64,000 bases of DNA from Pomphorhynchus laevis. Taxonomy: Eukaryota > Acanthocephala > Palaeacanthocephala > Echinorhynchida > Pomphorhynchidae. The stretch covers positions 1 to 64,000 of the forward strand of contig WNNJ02000317.1 in NCBI GenBank assembly GCA_012934845.2. Direction: 5' to 3'. The translations under genes and the position numbers were made by a program. Shown here piece after piece: positions 35,083 to 47,123 of this stretch; the stretch's first letter is position 1; the number at the start of each line of letters is the position of its first letter. The notes beneath the pieces were generated by a model. That model worked only from the letters and a program-made list of their open reading frames with translations. It ran no database searches and was not told where the DNA came from.

Positions 35083-36332
35083 GTTGTGAACTTTTAATTG
35101 AGCCTTTTTGCTAGTACAAACTTTTACGTTCAAAACGTTTTTATCCAATAACTTTCTGAAACAAGTGATTTATATAATTTCAATCATTCCTGTTTTTAAA
35201 ATGTGTTTGTTGTTGTAAAAATCGAAGTTAACTTGTAAATTATTTCTCATTTCAATCATCCAGTAAGTAATCCAAATTAAAATCGAAAAAAAAACCCGAA
35301 CAAGGTATACATTTATACATTCGTATATATTAAATGTATAATTATGAATTATTTACAAAACATCAAAACAAAATACACATTTCCAAAATCAATTACAATT
35401 TTTTAAAAATAAAATATGGTAACCAATGAATATCTCTGTTTTCATAAATCAGTTTGCAGGTAGATTAGTTGTTAAATAATTTTAACTTATTGATCAAGGT
35501 GGTAATAATATGCCTCTTTTTGTTTGCTGCCAATATTTGACAGATCCAAATTTTGATCCGATCAAAGTATGCGACGTGTTATTTTTAATAGATTTAGTAA
35601 ATTCACATTTGGAAGGAACTGGAAAAAGGATAGATCCAGATTTTGAATCATCATCAGCGTCTGGAGTGCTTGTATCAATCCATTTTTTTCTTTCTTCGTC
35701 ATATACCATCTAAAGCAAATTTGGGTAATGTTTGTGAATATGATAAAAATAATTCTTTATATGTTTATATGAACAATATCACATCGTGATGATTTATGTA
35801 TTCATATTTCGTAATAAAAAATTTTGATGTATTTTACTGAATAAAAAAGTTAAATTTCGAAAGTTACTCTAAAACTAATAAAACATTCTACACTTTTTAA
35901 GAGCATTATATTATGAATAAAAAAGATATGAATATTCAAATAATGATGAAAAAGAAAAGATACGAATCCTATTAGCGTAACGATAAGAATATTAGTTTAT
36001 CTGAACTGATATTGATCTGTAAAGTTGATCTGAATATCAACTTTTACACTTTCTGCGTTAAGTAATAAGATGATGTTTCTAAGAAGACATCACTTGTAAT
36101 GCTGCGTATAAAGTTGTAAACTTTATAAGTTAGTAGAAGCCTTAGTAGAGGGTTTGTAGAAGCGGATATAGTAGTGGATATAGTATAGGATATAGTGGTG
36201 GACTTTACGGGTCGTATTGAAGAACTTGTTTTTATTTTGTGGTAAAAGCGGAGAGAGAAACGTTATCAAAAATACACACTATTCGCTAACAACAGAAAAA
36301 AATAGAATTAACTTTAGGTGGTAGATGTGTCC
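35083..36332. repeat. Segmental duplication, copy A (right part)
   Basis: Matches 62,752-64,000 to the window edge with about 2 percent difference in the non-coding part. Contains the last Sec16 exon and part of the preceding intron. Confidence 0.9.
35494..35709 (-). CDS. Sec16: Sec16 last exon
   Basis: Acceptor TTTGCTTTAG, then MVYDEERKKWIDTSTPDADD, ending in KRGILLPP and TGA (71 residues). It continues in phase 0 from the previous exon's HLPDDDTSK. Long Sec16 proteins go on for hundreds of residues after this block, so this one is short or truncated. Confidence 0.8.
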   Translation of the reverse strand: MVYDEERKKWIDTSTPDADDDSKSGSILFPVPSKCEFTKSIKNNTSHTLIGSKFGSVKYWQQTKRGILLPP

Positions 36333-39300
36333 AGAGCAACTTTCAGTCTATATTTAGCGATTTAAACAATGAAAAAATGAAATTATGTACATTGGATTTG
36401 TAAGATTCGAAAGGCAGGTTATTCTGCTTGATGATTGAGCAAGCTGAGCTGATATCTATGCGAGAAGTTCAGAAGTGTGGGGTGTACAACGGAGTAATAG
36501 ATAAAAGTTAGGTAGTTGATGACTAGTATCGATAGAGTGGACGTTGAATAAGATGAGATGAATAGTGAAGGTCATTGTTAACGATATAGACGCGAGGTGA
36601 AGTGTCATGTGAAAAGTAGATATGCGTATCTGATAGTGGATGAATTGGGAGGATTAGAGAATTAAGTTTATGAAAATGTCAAAAAATGAATGAAGATAGA
36701 AGTGTCGGCAGGATATAGAGATTGTACAATTATTGAATATTGAAGTGAACAGCGCATGCAAGATGTTTGTGGAAAGTGGATGTGAAGATTTGAGTTAGTA
36801 GTGTTTATTGAGAATTGTAGTAGAGAAGAATTGTGGTGAACTTGAGAATTGGTTGGCAAGAAATATGAAAAGAATGCAACATGTCAGGTTTATCGTTAGT
36901 ATTTCCTTCTATAAATGTTAGTTTAATTGACAAGATTTATAAACCAGGGCAGATGTGAAATGAATAATGATCAGCTAGAACTTTGTCGATGGCAAAAGGA
37001 GATTGTAATGAGCTGCTTAAAGGAATGAAATATAAATGAAGAGCGAATGTAAATATAAAGGCGGTTCTGAGCAAGTCGCTCAGAAATTTGGTATGCGTGA
37101 AGGCCATAAATAGTAAAATATCGAATAATGGCTATGAGACTTGAGTTACTTAATCGTTGAGTTTGAGAAGTTTAATGGATTAAGTTATATGAAAGAATTT
37201 AAATATATTATAATAAGTCGAATCTACAAAAACGATAAACAAGAAATAAAAAGCGCATAGTTGCGCGTTGAGAAATGCTTAGCCAATTGAGAATCAAAAG
37301 ACGGAAGAAATATGATCGAAGCGTCAGTGGTGGTACACGATTAGTAAAGTTAAAGGATGGTTAGTGAGGAAATAAGTTGTCTGCAAATGTGTGACTAACT
37401 ATTCTGTGAATACGTTGAAGGTTACGAAGAATAAAAGAACTCAAATAAAGTTTTTCGCGAATTAAAGAAAGTTATAAAGCGAAAGGGTTAAAGCTAAAGG
37501 GTAAACTATTTTAACAATAATTAAAAGCGATTGTATCTATATTTCAAATGCAGCAATAATTAAAATACCTTTGAAGTGTCATCATCAGGTAAGTGAACTG
37601 GGTTTACAGGCTTTAAATAATTATTACCAAATTTTCTTTTGATAAGTGATGTCTTCTGTGGTTGAGTATAAGTCAACTTTTCAACATCACCATTCTAAAA
37701 GCAAACTTTAACATAAATCATTTAAAAAATAAAAAAAATATAAAACCTCTTTTTCTAAATTTTCTACATGTTTAGCAGTGTCTTCTAAATACAGTATGTA
37801 GGTTTTAAATACATATGTAAGCACACAAACCTATATCTGGTACTAATATGTTGTTAGCTATGTTATTTAAATACGGATGTTCAACCAATTCTTGCTGTTT
37901 CGGAGCAGTCGGTTCGTGTTCTTTAGATATTTCTTGAGCATTCGTTTCGTTAAGGTTTGGAACTAAAGTATGTAAAAAGTGTATTGTAAACAAAACGAAC
38001 GATTAATACATTTTTGTCGGGTTAAAAAGCTATTGATATTGTGTATATTATACACAATATTTTTTTAATTATAACAAAATCAGATATATCAGAGTTCTAA
38101 TACGATTATGATTTAAGACTTGTTTGATTTCCTCATTAAATACATTTTAAAAAGAAAACCTGCATAATTTAAATTTAATCTGCATACGTTAAAATGTGAG
38201 ATAAATATATTATTAACATACAACTATGATCAGCTCTTGATTTGTGTTGAGAGTCGGAAAATCGTGATTGAAGTTTAAAGTCAAAAGGTAATGTTGCACG
38301 AGGGTCTTTATGCATTTTATTTTGTATCTCAACATATTTAATATTTTTAACTTCAGATTTAGCTTCAATATCATATCCATAATATGACACTCTATTATCA
38401 GTGCGGTATAGCTTCTAAATCAAAAGTAAATGCAATGTAAAAATAATAAAACATGTCATACGGATAGAGTGTACAGCTTTGTCAATTGTGGAATCCATTC
38501 GGTATTGCTATAGAGATTATTCCTTACGAATGGCAAGAGCTTGTAAGTTACCTGAATTTTCAGTCAACGGTAATAATTAAGAATATTATAATTTGACAAG
38601 AAACAATAATTTAAAAAATATATTGTACTTTCGACTATAATATTATTTTTAAGCATTCGAATAATTCGTAATTTATTAAAATACTTTTAATTAAAAATAA
38701 ATATTTATAAATGAAAAAAATACTAATTAGTTTTAACAGCTTTTGTAGTAAGACTGTGGAAATAACTTGAATCGCATTGTATTGCTGATACTCGTACGTA
38801 ATTGAGTATTTTCAACACCTAATGTTGAAAACGTGACTAAAGTATAATGATTCTCTAAATAAATATAAATAGTAGGATGTCAATCACCTCAATCAGTTTG
38901 TCAATTGCTTGACGACACACATCAAATACATATTTCGAATTCCAATGTTTAAGTAAATGTTTTCCTATGTATTCGCAGTATTCCCAGCTTTTTTTGTATA
39001 GTCCATGTTTATATAGCATGCTGGCAAATGCTATTTTAAACGGCTGAATTTTAAATGTTATATGAATAATTAATTGAAGATTTTAAAAACAACCATTAGA
39101 GTTGGTAATGTACAGTTTTGTGAAAACTCATAGATCTCAGTTAATTGAAAGGAATCTAAGATGTCTTCACTTTCTATCAGTTTTTCAATATCACTGAAAA
39201 CAATAAAATGTAGTGATGTGGCAAAATAAATTAATGTACTCAAAACTTGCGCTGTCAATTAAGCCGGCTTGTCCCAACAGCGTCATTCGGTCTTCTTCTT

Positions 39301-42300
39301 TACCCAACGTGTGAAAAGAGTTGAGTAGTAGAAGCCGGCAGCAATGATATCCGATAATATTATTAGATCTGACTAAATGATCAAGTTACGAATTAAGCTG
39401 ATATCTTATTTATTCGCAATATATAAATGAACTTTTATAAATGTAAGTAATGAATTAAATTATTATTAATAAGTTTTTCACATAAAATGTAGATTTTTAA
39501 TATCATCAGAACAAAGCATAATATATATCGCAGCTTATATACGGTATTGTTTTAAATATCTTTAGTATATCGACTAGTGATACGTATTCATGAAGAATGA
39601 AAAAATATAACAAACAAATATTTACTAGATAATTAGATAGCTAACTGAGTCTACGTATTTTATATTGCAAATTAAAAATAATGCAAAATAAATGCTAAAT
39701 AGTTAAATAATAAAAAATTAATTAATAATAAATAATTGTTATAAGATTTGATATAATTTATATCAAGATGAATTATAAACTGAAATTAAAGATAAAAATC
39801 AATTGTTATGAATTGACTAACAGATAACAAACTATGTATCAGAATAAGGATTAGAGGTCATCAGGAGGAACTGCTATGTTATCAGGTTTCGGCCCCTGTT
39901 ACTCTATTCAACATAGCAGAGGGCTCGAATACATGCTAATGATGCATTTCCTTTGATAAAACTATCTAGTATCTTATTCTAATACAAAGTTTATTATTTT
40001 TAATCCATCCATAAAAATTTGCCACTTACGAGTTTAAATTTATTCTTTATATTATTTTGTTGATTTATATAGTTTACTATTTTCTGCTTGATGTTATTTC
40101 TATAGTAACCTAGTTTAAAATATGTATCTATTAAATTATTTAAATGATTTTGAAGCCAAAATCATTGCATATTGTAGCAATTCTTAAAATTTCATTATTT
40201 AATGTATTATATTTTATATTATATGGTATGCATGAATGCTCATGCAAAAATATGTTTCTTGTAAATTTAAATATGTCATCTTTACGATATAAATTAATTG
40301 TAGTTTTAGTTAATGTTAATTTTATGTTCATATCTAGATATACACCTTCTATATTATCAATATTGGTTTTGTTAAGAATAAGGCATTCTGGATAAATTTG
40401 TTCACTAATTGAATAAAAATTATTACAATTAAATGCACATATATCATCAATGTATCGAAACATATATTTCATATATTTATATAGTTTAGATTTTGTTAAA
40501 CAGTTATGAACAAATTCATATTCTATAAATCTTAAAAGCAAGTCAGCTGTAATTGGGCTACGGTTACCTTCCATTGCAACACCTTTAACTCGTCTAAATA
40601 TAGATGTCCCTACTTTTAAAAATTTTTGATTTATCAATATATTTAAGGATTCTATAAATTAAATTTTATCCATATATTTATTTTTACTTGATGGTTTAAT
40701 TTTTGTTAGATTGGCGTTATAGTTATTGACACATATATAAGTGAGTTCTGTATGCATATCTTTATTAATTTTATTTTTCCTTTTATAATTGTTTGCTATT
40801 TTCATTTTATTTTTAATTTTATCAAATATATAATCCAAATGTTTATCTTAGATATATTCGAGCTTTCACTATTAATCAGCTTGCCAAAGTAAGCATTTAA
40901 GTTAATATATTACGAATTGTAAATTTTATTTTTGTCGTTGTGTTTATTTAATCTATATTTATACCATTTTGATAGCAGCTTTCTTAATTCACAATTTTCA
41001 ATTAATTCTAGATAATGGGTACCAATATGTTTATTTATTTTATCACAACTAAGACTTTAACAATTGCATTCTGTTCCAATTATGTTTCTAATATTATCGT
41101 TACATATTGATTAAACCTTATAGAGAATTGTTATATCAGTTTTTTATAATTTTTATTTATATATTTCTACATTTTGAAAATGAGCATTATGCCATTAGAT
41201 TTGATGCCGAGCTGTAAATTTTGCTTTTAAAAATTCTGATTGTTTACTAATATGATATTTTTAAATTAAAATCTGCTCTTTTACTGAGCATAATATTATC
41301 TTTTTTTACAAAATGGGCCTTCTGTATAAAACGTGGCAGGTATAACATTTCATATGGTAGAATGAGAATTCTTTCAAAGTTAGCCGTATTTTTAACAGCA
41401 ATAAAGATTTATTATATCACAGGATAATAGCACATCAATTAAAAGCAAAACTTTCAATTCGTTTAAAAATACAAATTAGACAACTTTCAAACTTACTTAA
41501 GTTCGAGCACAATAAATATAAGGATTTTTTAAATATATCAGAAGGAACTGAGGATTTATCCAATGAAGCAAGTACGGCTAGATGATGTTTCCAACGCCCT
41601 TCTGTAAGATAATCTGGTTTCTGCGATAATAATTTAATAAAAAGTGTCAACTTAAATCTGGCACTTACCTTAAAGGATGGTGGTATACGTCCCAAAATAA
41701 GATTATAATATGTTGCTATGGGTAGGGATTGATCCAAAGAATCAACAAATCTATAGAAAATAAGAAAAAGCATAATTAGCAAATTTTAATATTTTGAATA
41801 AAGATAAAATAAAAATTTAAAAATATCTAATACAAGTTGTACATTTTACCTTAACATGATAATTCGTTGTTCTTCAACATTGCCACAAAGCATTGATAAG
41901 AATAAAGCTTGACTCCAATTATTAGAGTTCGCTGCTGTATTCATCGCGGGTATTGTAGATTCTGAAGATATTAACATCTGGAAGATATCACTTGTATCAC
42001 CAGCGACAGTATTCTGTAAATGTTGTTGTTTCTTGGTAGATATAAATTCCATGTTTACATTCAATGAATTTAACAATAACGAAATATCAAAATTATTCAT
42101 TTTGGATTTCTGTTGGATTGTTAAGTGGTTAATAAATTTCCAGAGATCAATGTTTTTATTAGCTTCCAAAATCTTCGATTTACAAAAGCATGTTACAGTT
42201 AATTTGGAAGTATTAGGTCTACGCATTGTCGACAAATGAAAATATACAATCATTTAAATTATTTAGAACTTTTTACCTCGTAAGTGGACCGATGTGCTTT

Positions 42301-45300
42301 TTTAGTATTTGCAGAATTTGTTCAGAATAAGGCTAAAATATGACATAATATAATCACTTAATATACTTGACGCAATATCTACTTAACATAATATCAGGTA
42401 ATAATTGGTATTTGAAAATCACCAAAATGATTAAAATTGATTTACTTTTGATTGAATTTTTAAATAATGAAAAGTTTTTATAACGTTATTTTTTCAAAAA
42501 TAACGTTATTTTATAGTCGATGATGAATTTTGAAAATTTTATTAAATATTTCAATAAAATATTATATTTTAATTGTTTATAATAAATTCAAATATAAAAC
42601 ATTTAAATATATAATACTAGAATTTCATATAAAAATATAATATTAATAGAATATCATAATATGAGGTTTTTATAATATTTTTAATGAACACAAGCTTTTT
42701 AGAAGAAACTTTTTGTTTATAAGAGCATCCATTGTGGGGTCGTTTTCCTCATATAATCAGTGAAGATGCTATAATCAAGAAGAAACAGATTCTTTGTGAC
42801 AGAATCTAGAAGATAAGTGTATGACAAATCGTATTTAAGATATACCATTTGTGCAATCGGCTTGATGATACGACTGGTAGGCAGCTCCACCAGTCGCACT
42901 TAACATTACAGTTACGAGCTTTACAACGGTCAAACTGTAAAGGTTGAATGCTGTAAAGTTTACATATATGTTTTTCATAATTATTGCATTTTTTCATTTT
43001 ATGGCAGAAAAAATCGCCGTAAAACGAAAGGGAAAAGATTGAGTAAAGAAGTAAAGCACAAAGAACGTACCGCTCAAATCTTACCTCAAAAAGCTCGTTG
43101 CAACTACGCAACATGAACAAGCATCAACACATTTTTGAAATGGCTAGCATTTATGAATGAAAGTGAGCAATCAACTGTGTTCAATCTAGGTTCAACTTTG
43201 ACGTCATTACACACCTTGGATGTGTTATGGTTGTTATCGTATTGGCTCCAGTCTTGCAGCAAATAAAATGAGGATATCTTGCATGTTTCCTACAAATGCA
43301 CTATTCATCCGGTTCGTCTGTGCGACAAAACGTCACTTGGAGTACGAATTTAATCTCATCTTGTGCATTCGGATCAACGATCGCTAATGCATGGACGTGA
43401 ATTTTCATAATCAACAATATAGCATAACAAGCATTTAGTTTTTGTTTTAATAGCAAAAGAAGTAAAAATTGGCTTGGAGCATTTTATCATAACCGCGTAC
43501 CATTTAAAGTCTTAATGTTTAGACTATAAATGTTAGAAATGTTAACGTGTAAAGAAAAAGAAAAATTTTGAATTATTTGCAATATAATTATTTACAATCA
43601 ATACAATATACATATCGAAAATGCACATAATATTAATAATAAAATATTAAATTACTTTAAATTTATTCAATTAAAAGTCAAAGTAGATATTTACAATTTA
43701 CAATTAGCAAGAATTTGTAGAATGTAATTGTAAGTGTATTTCGTATCTATAAGATATAATTAATACCTTGTTATCAGTTGATGATTTGCAATCAAAAATA
43801 TTAAGTTTCCCATTTGTAGAATTTACTTGAATTAACTTTGTACCAGATGAACGAAATAGATGATTCGGAAATTGAATAGGCAAATTTTTGTACATACGTA
43901 ACTGTTGATTAATTACAGGTACATGATTGACTTCTACTTTTAATCTGCTCAAAAAATTATTCACGTATTAATTTAGGATTTTACGAGACTGTTATCTTAC
44001 GGGAGAGTAGAAGATCGAAGTTGAGATTCAGAAGACAAACTAACACTAGTTCTTTCCTTTTTAGGAATTGAGGTATTGAGACATGATCGGTCTAATGCAG
44101 CGGACTGTCTTTCGCTGTTTGATGCATCCATACTAAATAATTAAATATTATTAAACAAAACAGGTATAACTTTTAGTTGTACTTGAAAGTTGTAAAGGTA
44201 TATTTGTGTTTGTCGATCATGCGGTAAAACAAATCAACTGATAAATTTGATATAAATACAAATATAATTGAACTTAAACGGATCAAATAGTTATTGGTAA
44301 GCAGTTTGAAAGCGCTTTGCTGTACAGGCAATGTACATTCTGCTCGTTGCAAGAATTAAAACAGATTCATATTGCCGAAACTGCAAAACGCCTAAGTGTT
44401 TAATCTCAGCTAATACAAGGAATGTCATAAATTTGTAGAATCATTTATTTTACAAAATCTAACTTTGGAAACTTTTTGAAAGTTTATTATCCCATTTTAA
44501 TAGTCTAAAATATATAGAGCTGTCAAATATAAAATATACGGACAAAACTAGTCAAAGGTTGTCGGAAAATAAACATATTTGTCTGATCGTTAAATTATAA
44601 ACACCTTACATGAAAAAAATTGTATATGAATTTCAATTAATGCTGGTATATAACCACAATTTTAGCATTAAGTCGTTCTTCGGCCGGTTTTGAGATTTTA
44701 TCATTCCTCCGGTATCGAGATCTACCTCAAAGTCTCATTCCTGAGAGTCAGTTCTGCAAAAACGCCTCGAGGTAGGAAATCTCAAGAGATCTTCGTAAGG
44801 TGTCCTAGCCTTTTTCAACTGAAATGCGTTGATATAAAAAAGCAGGTACTTTATTCCGAGTCAATTCCGTATTCCTAACCTTATATTTTGAGCTAAAGCG
44901 GCTACACTATGGAGAAACTTTATTTCTATCGCGATTATCCGAGCTCTTACAATTATTTAAAATTCTACCTATGTTTATATTATTTATACATTTGCCAATG
45001 AATTTTATGGTCAGTGTATATATTTTATTGCTATTATTTACATTTGTTGTTCGATTATAGTATTTTATATTGCAATAACTGTCTATTATACAACTTAACC
45101 TTTTCTAATCGTAAATTAGTATTTTTTTATTGAACAAATAATATCTCTAGAAAAAACCTCTTATATTTACATAATGATTTTTTAGTTATTTTAGTTTAAT
45201 GATTTTGTACAATGTTATTCAATCCTAATGGAAAAATGGAGTTAAGCGCTTTTAAATATAACTCTATCACATTTGAATCCAAACTTGCACAAACACTAAT

Positions 45301-47123
45301 ACAACCTAGGTTCATATGTGGCACTTTTAAATGTACCTTAAAGTCAATTTCTGTCTATAAGAATAAAATACTTAAAGTTATTAACCGTATTAATTCTACA
45401 AAAGAATTTTTTGAAGACTCACAAGGAATAAATTTTCAGAATATATGTACATACGATTTTAGTACGCTTTATGCAAATTGAGATTTAGCAGATACTAAAG
45501 AAGCTCTAGAAAAATTAATTAATCTTTTTTCAAAATAGTTTGCATATGTTATAATAACTAAAATGCCTATCTAATCAAAATTAAATATTTGGACAACAAA
45601 TATTTTTATAAAATTGAATAAAGGATAGTTTTAAATATTTTGATAAATCGAAGTTGTTTAAAAGTAATCCATACTCAGACAACTAAGATGTGTTTTAATG
45701 GGTTTCAATATAATCAAATGATTTGTTTCAATATAATTAAATTTTATCAGAAGAACTACGTCATTAGCACGCGTTTAGCCACTCTGCTATGCTGGGTCGA
45801 AAAAAGGGCTGTAAACTGACAGCATAACTGTTTCTCCTGATGATTCCTTATCCTTATTCTAGATACATCGTCTGTTATTAAACAGTCAATTCATAAAATT
45901 TTGAAAATTATAAAATTTCGATTTAGCATAAATATAGTTATTATTTAAATAATTATATTAAATACGTAAACTCATTAGCAGATTTTATTAATATAAAAGA
46001 TGTAAGATGCATACATTGATTACGCATTTTCGCAAAAAATCTAAAAGCTTTACCTGCAATAATAATTTTCGGCTGGCTGTTGTTGTTGAAACATTGCTTG
46101 AGAAGCCAGGTAATAAGATGGATCATAACAATGTGTTGGTGAAAAGTACATATATGGCGGAAAACAATGCGTTGCTAAGTAATAACAATCAACTATAATT
46201 ATTAATTGAAATATAACCAACAAAATAGATGTTTTATACAATTAAAAAGAAAATATAAAATATTACATAAATAAAGGAACAGTTTTAAAGAATATAATAT
46301 TTGCGCAATAATAGAGTGACTCACAAAGAATAATATATACAAAGCAAAATAAACAAATTATTTAGTATATTTTACTATTTAAATTAAATTTTAAAATCCA
46401 AAGTTAAATAAATATTCTTTTATGAAATTTAATAAAGAGATGATAATAAAGCCGATATTAGACATTTATACTTATTACAATATGAACAACTAAAGAACAT
46501 AAAACGAATTCTTTATTAGAAAATAATTGCATATTCGAAGAACATAATTATTTAAAGAATGCATTTATTATTTCTATATTTGAAGCTTTTCTTAATTAAA
46601 TATTCAAACTCAGAATTTATAATTAAAATATGCATATCATCTAAAACAATACCACAATGCAATACAGCGATGCAAAAACCAAAAATGCAAAAAAATATTT
46701 TATTTACCGAGCAAACTATATGAAAAATGGGAGATTTAATTTAAATAATTTAAACATAAATGACATGAATTATATCACAAGTGACACAATTTTAAAGATT
46801 TAAAATAAATAAGTAATATGTAATGTTGTTTAGAGAGCAACGTCGTATTTATGAAACATCAAATGATTGTGTGATTGATAGTTTACTCAAAAATTTAATC
46901 CAAAGTGCAATATTTTTTGTTGGTATATAACAAATTAAATATAAAGAACGAATCGTGTACCTGTCATATATGGGAATCCAGCATAGTCGAAATTTTGCTT
47001 AATCGACTTCTCTAAAGAGCAGAATTTTAGGTTATAAAAACAACATATTTCATACTTTTCTTTTTAACTTTGTCAGTTTTTAACGATTCTGAAGTTTGAG
47101 TTGAAGCGTCTTTATTTTTTGAC
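35494..47123 (-). CDS. Sec16: Sec16 homologue, ER exit site scaffold
   Basis: Sec16 organises COPII coat assembly at ER exit sites. Exons followed on the minus strand: 47123-47056, 46192-46054, 44132-44001, 43944-43767, 42332-42277, 42218-41850, 41750-41669, 41620-41497, about 39193-39075, 39043-38888, 38414-38225, 37962-37831, 37784-37747, 37694-37569 and 35709-35494. Most have GT and AG ends and the phases agree, for about 700 codons. The central domain matches the family order: IGPLTRPNTSKLTV, then NNWSQALFLSMLCG, then LGRIPPSF, GRWKHHLAVLASL and QLTEIYEFSQ. HLPDDDTSK followed by DEERKKWIDT is the conserved C-terminal block. It is far shorter than fly or human Sec16. The first coding exon is not identified. 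The part between 41,497 and 39,193 is incomplete. It may be the true gene or a decaying duplicate. Confidence 0.85.
35710..37568 (-). other. Sec16 last intron
   Basis: About 1.86 kb. From about 36.1 to 37.5 kb the plus strand is strikingly purine-rich, with G well above C. Near 36,168-36,205 there is a degenerate GGATATAGTAGT repeat. No gene seen. Confidence 0.6.
37569..38414 (-). CDS. Sec16: Sec16 exons after the central domain
   Basis: Four exons with matching phases. 38,414-38,225 (KLYRTDNRVSYYGYDIE..) ends at a GTTGTATG donor. 37,962-37,831 (PNLNETNAQEISKEHEP..), 37,784-37,747 (EDTAKHVENLEKE) and 37,694-37,569 (NGDVEKLTYTQPQKTS to HLPDDDTSK) follow. Introns are 262, 46 and 52 bases long. 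Apart from the last, these regions are poorly conserved in the family. Confidence 0.75.
38888..39193 (-). CDS. Sec16: Sec16 end of central domain
   Basis: Exon about 39,193-39,075 (acceptor TTGTTTTCAG; DIEKLIESEDILDSFQLTEI, LPTLMVVFKIF) aligns with the family's ..A.QRTEAYEYAQ..LPSFQVFKF. Exon 39,043-38,888 (acceptor AAAATTCAG; PFKIAFASMLYKHGLYKKSW, EYCEYIGKHLL) follows. The 30-odd bases between have no GT donor and contain an in-frame TAA. The downstream donor is the weak GTGATT. An upstream piece at about 39,200-39,300 (LLGQAGLIDSASF) may be the preceding exon. Confidence 0.65.
39640..41330 (-). mobile_element. PLE-1 copy inside a Sec16 intron
   Basis: The best PLE-1 coding piece is 40,140-40,637 (165 codons): GVAMEGNRSPITADLLL is the PLE version of RT motif 4 and FRYIDDI is the catalytic YxDD box. 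The upstream region is traceable to about 41,330 (HIGTHYLELIENCELRK). The 3' structured element is at 39,859-39,955 and the AT-rich terminus ends near 39,640. No endonuclease domain is visible. It is broken but less decayed than other copies. Confidence 0.8.
39859..39955 (-). other. PLE-1 3' structured element, copy 5
   Basis: Inner arms extend to 10 bp here (CTGCTATGTT/AACATAGCAG), with a compensating change against other copies. Outer arm AAGGAA/TTCCTC and the CTGATGA box are present. Confidence 0.75.
41497..44132 (-). CDS. Sec16: Sec16 central domain, N-terminal two thirds
   Basis: Six exons: 44,132-44,001 (SMDASNSERQSAALDRS..), 43,944-43,767 (..LPIQFPNHLFRSSGTKLIQ.., the family's RFG..G.L strand region), 42,332-42,277 (PYSEQILQILKKHIGPLT), 42,218-41,850 (DLWKFINHLTIQQKS to NNWSQALFLSMLCG), 41,750-41,669 (RFVDSLDQSLPIATYYNL) and 41,620-41,497 (GRWKHHLAVLASLDKSS). 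All junction phases agree. This is the alpha-solenoid ACE1-type region that in yeast binds Sec13. The intron 42,333-43,766 holds only AT-rich sequence without a recognised element. Confidence 0.8.
45200..45990 (+). mobile_element. PLE-1 fragment inside a Sec16 intron (opposite strand)
   Basis: The plus-strand frame 45,212-45,540 includes TYDFSTLYAN and DTKEALEKLINLF, matching PLE RT motif 3 (FD.s.LYtn). The 3' structured element (45,747-45,843) and the AT-rich terminus follow directly, so the middle of the RT is deleted. Dead. Confidence 0.65.
45747..45843 (+). other. PLE-1 3' structured element, copy 6
   Basis: Inner arms read CTGCTATGCTG/CAGCATAACTG, which keeps pairing with a different outer end (GCTG/CAGC) than copy 5. 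TTTCTCCTGATGA closes it. Confidence 0.7.
46054..47123 (-). CDS. Sec16: Sec16 N-terminal exons a and b
   Basis: Exon a (47,123-47,056) has acceptor TTACTTTTAG and donor GTATGA and encodes SKNKDASTQTSESLKTDKVK. Exon b (46,192-46,054) has acceptor AATTATAG and donor GTAAAG and encodes a Tyr/Gln-rich piece (DCYYLATHCFPPYMYFS, AMFQQQQPAENYYC). Both join in phase to the next exon at 44,132. Such Tyr/Gln-rich low-complexity sequence is usual for the Sec16 N-terminus. Confidence 0.6.

Noticed and set aside
35510-35713. Plus-strand frame of 67 codons (also 63,175-63,378)
   Set aside because: Exact antisense shadow of the Sec16 last exon.
42717-43120. Minus-strand open frames of 60 and 104 codons in a Sec16 intron
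   Set aside because: Phase and alignment show Sec16 reads straight from 43,767 to 42,332. The frames match no family and have no matching splice sites.
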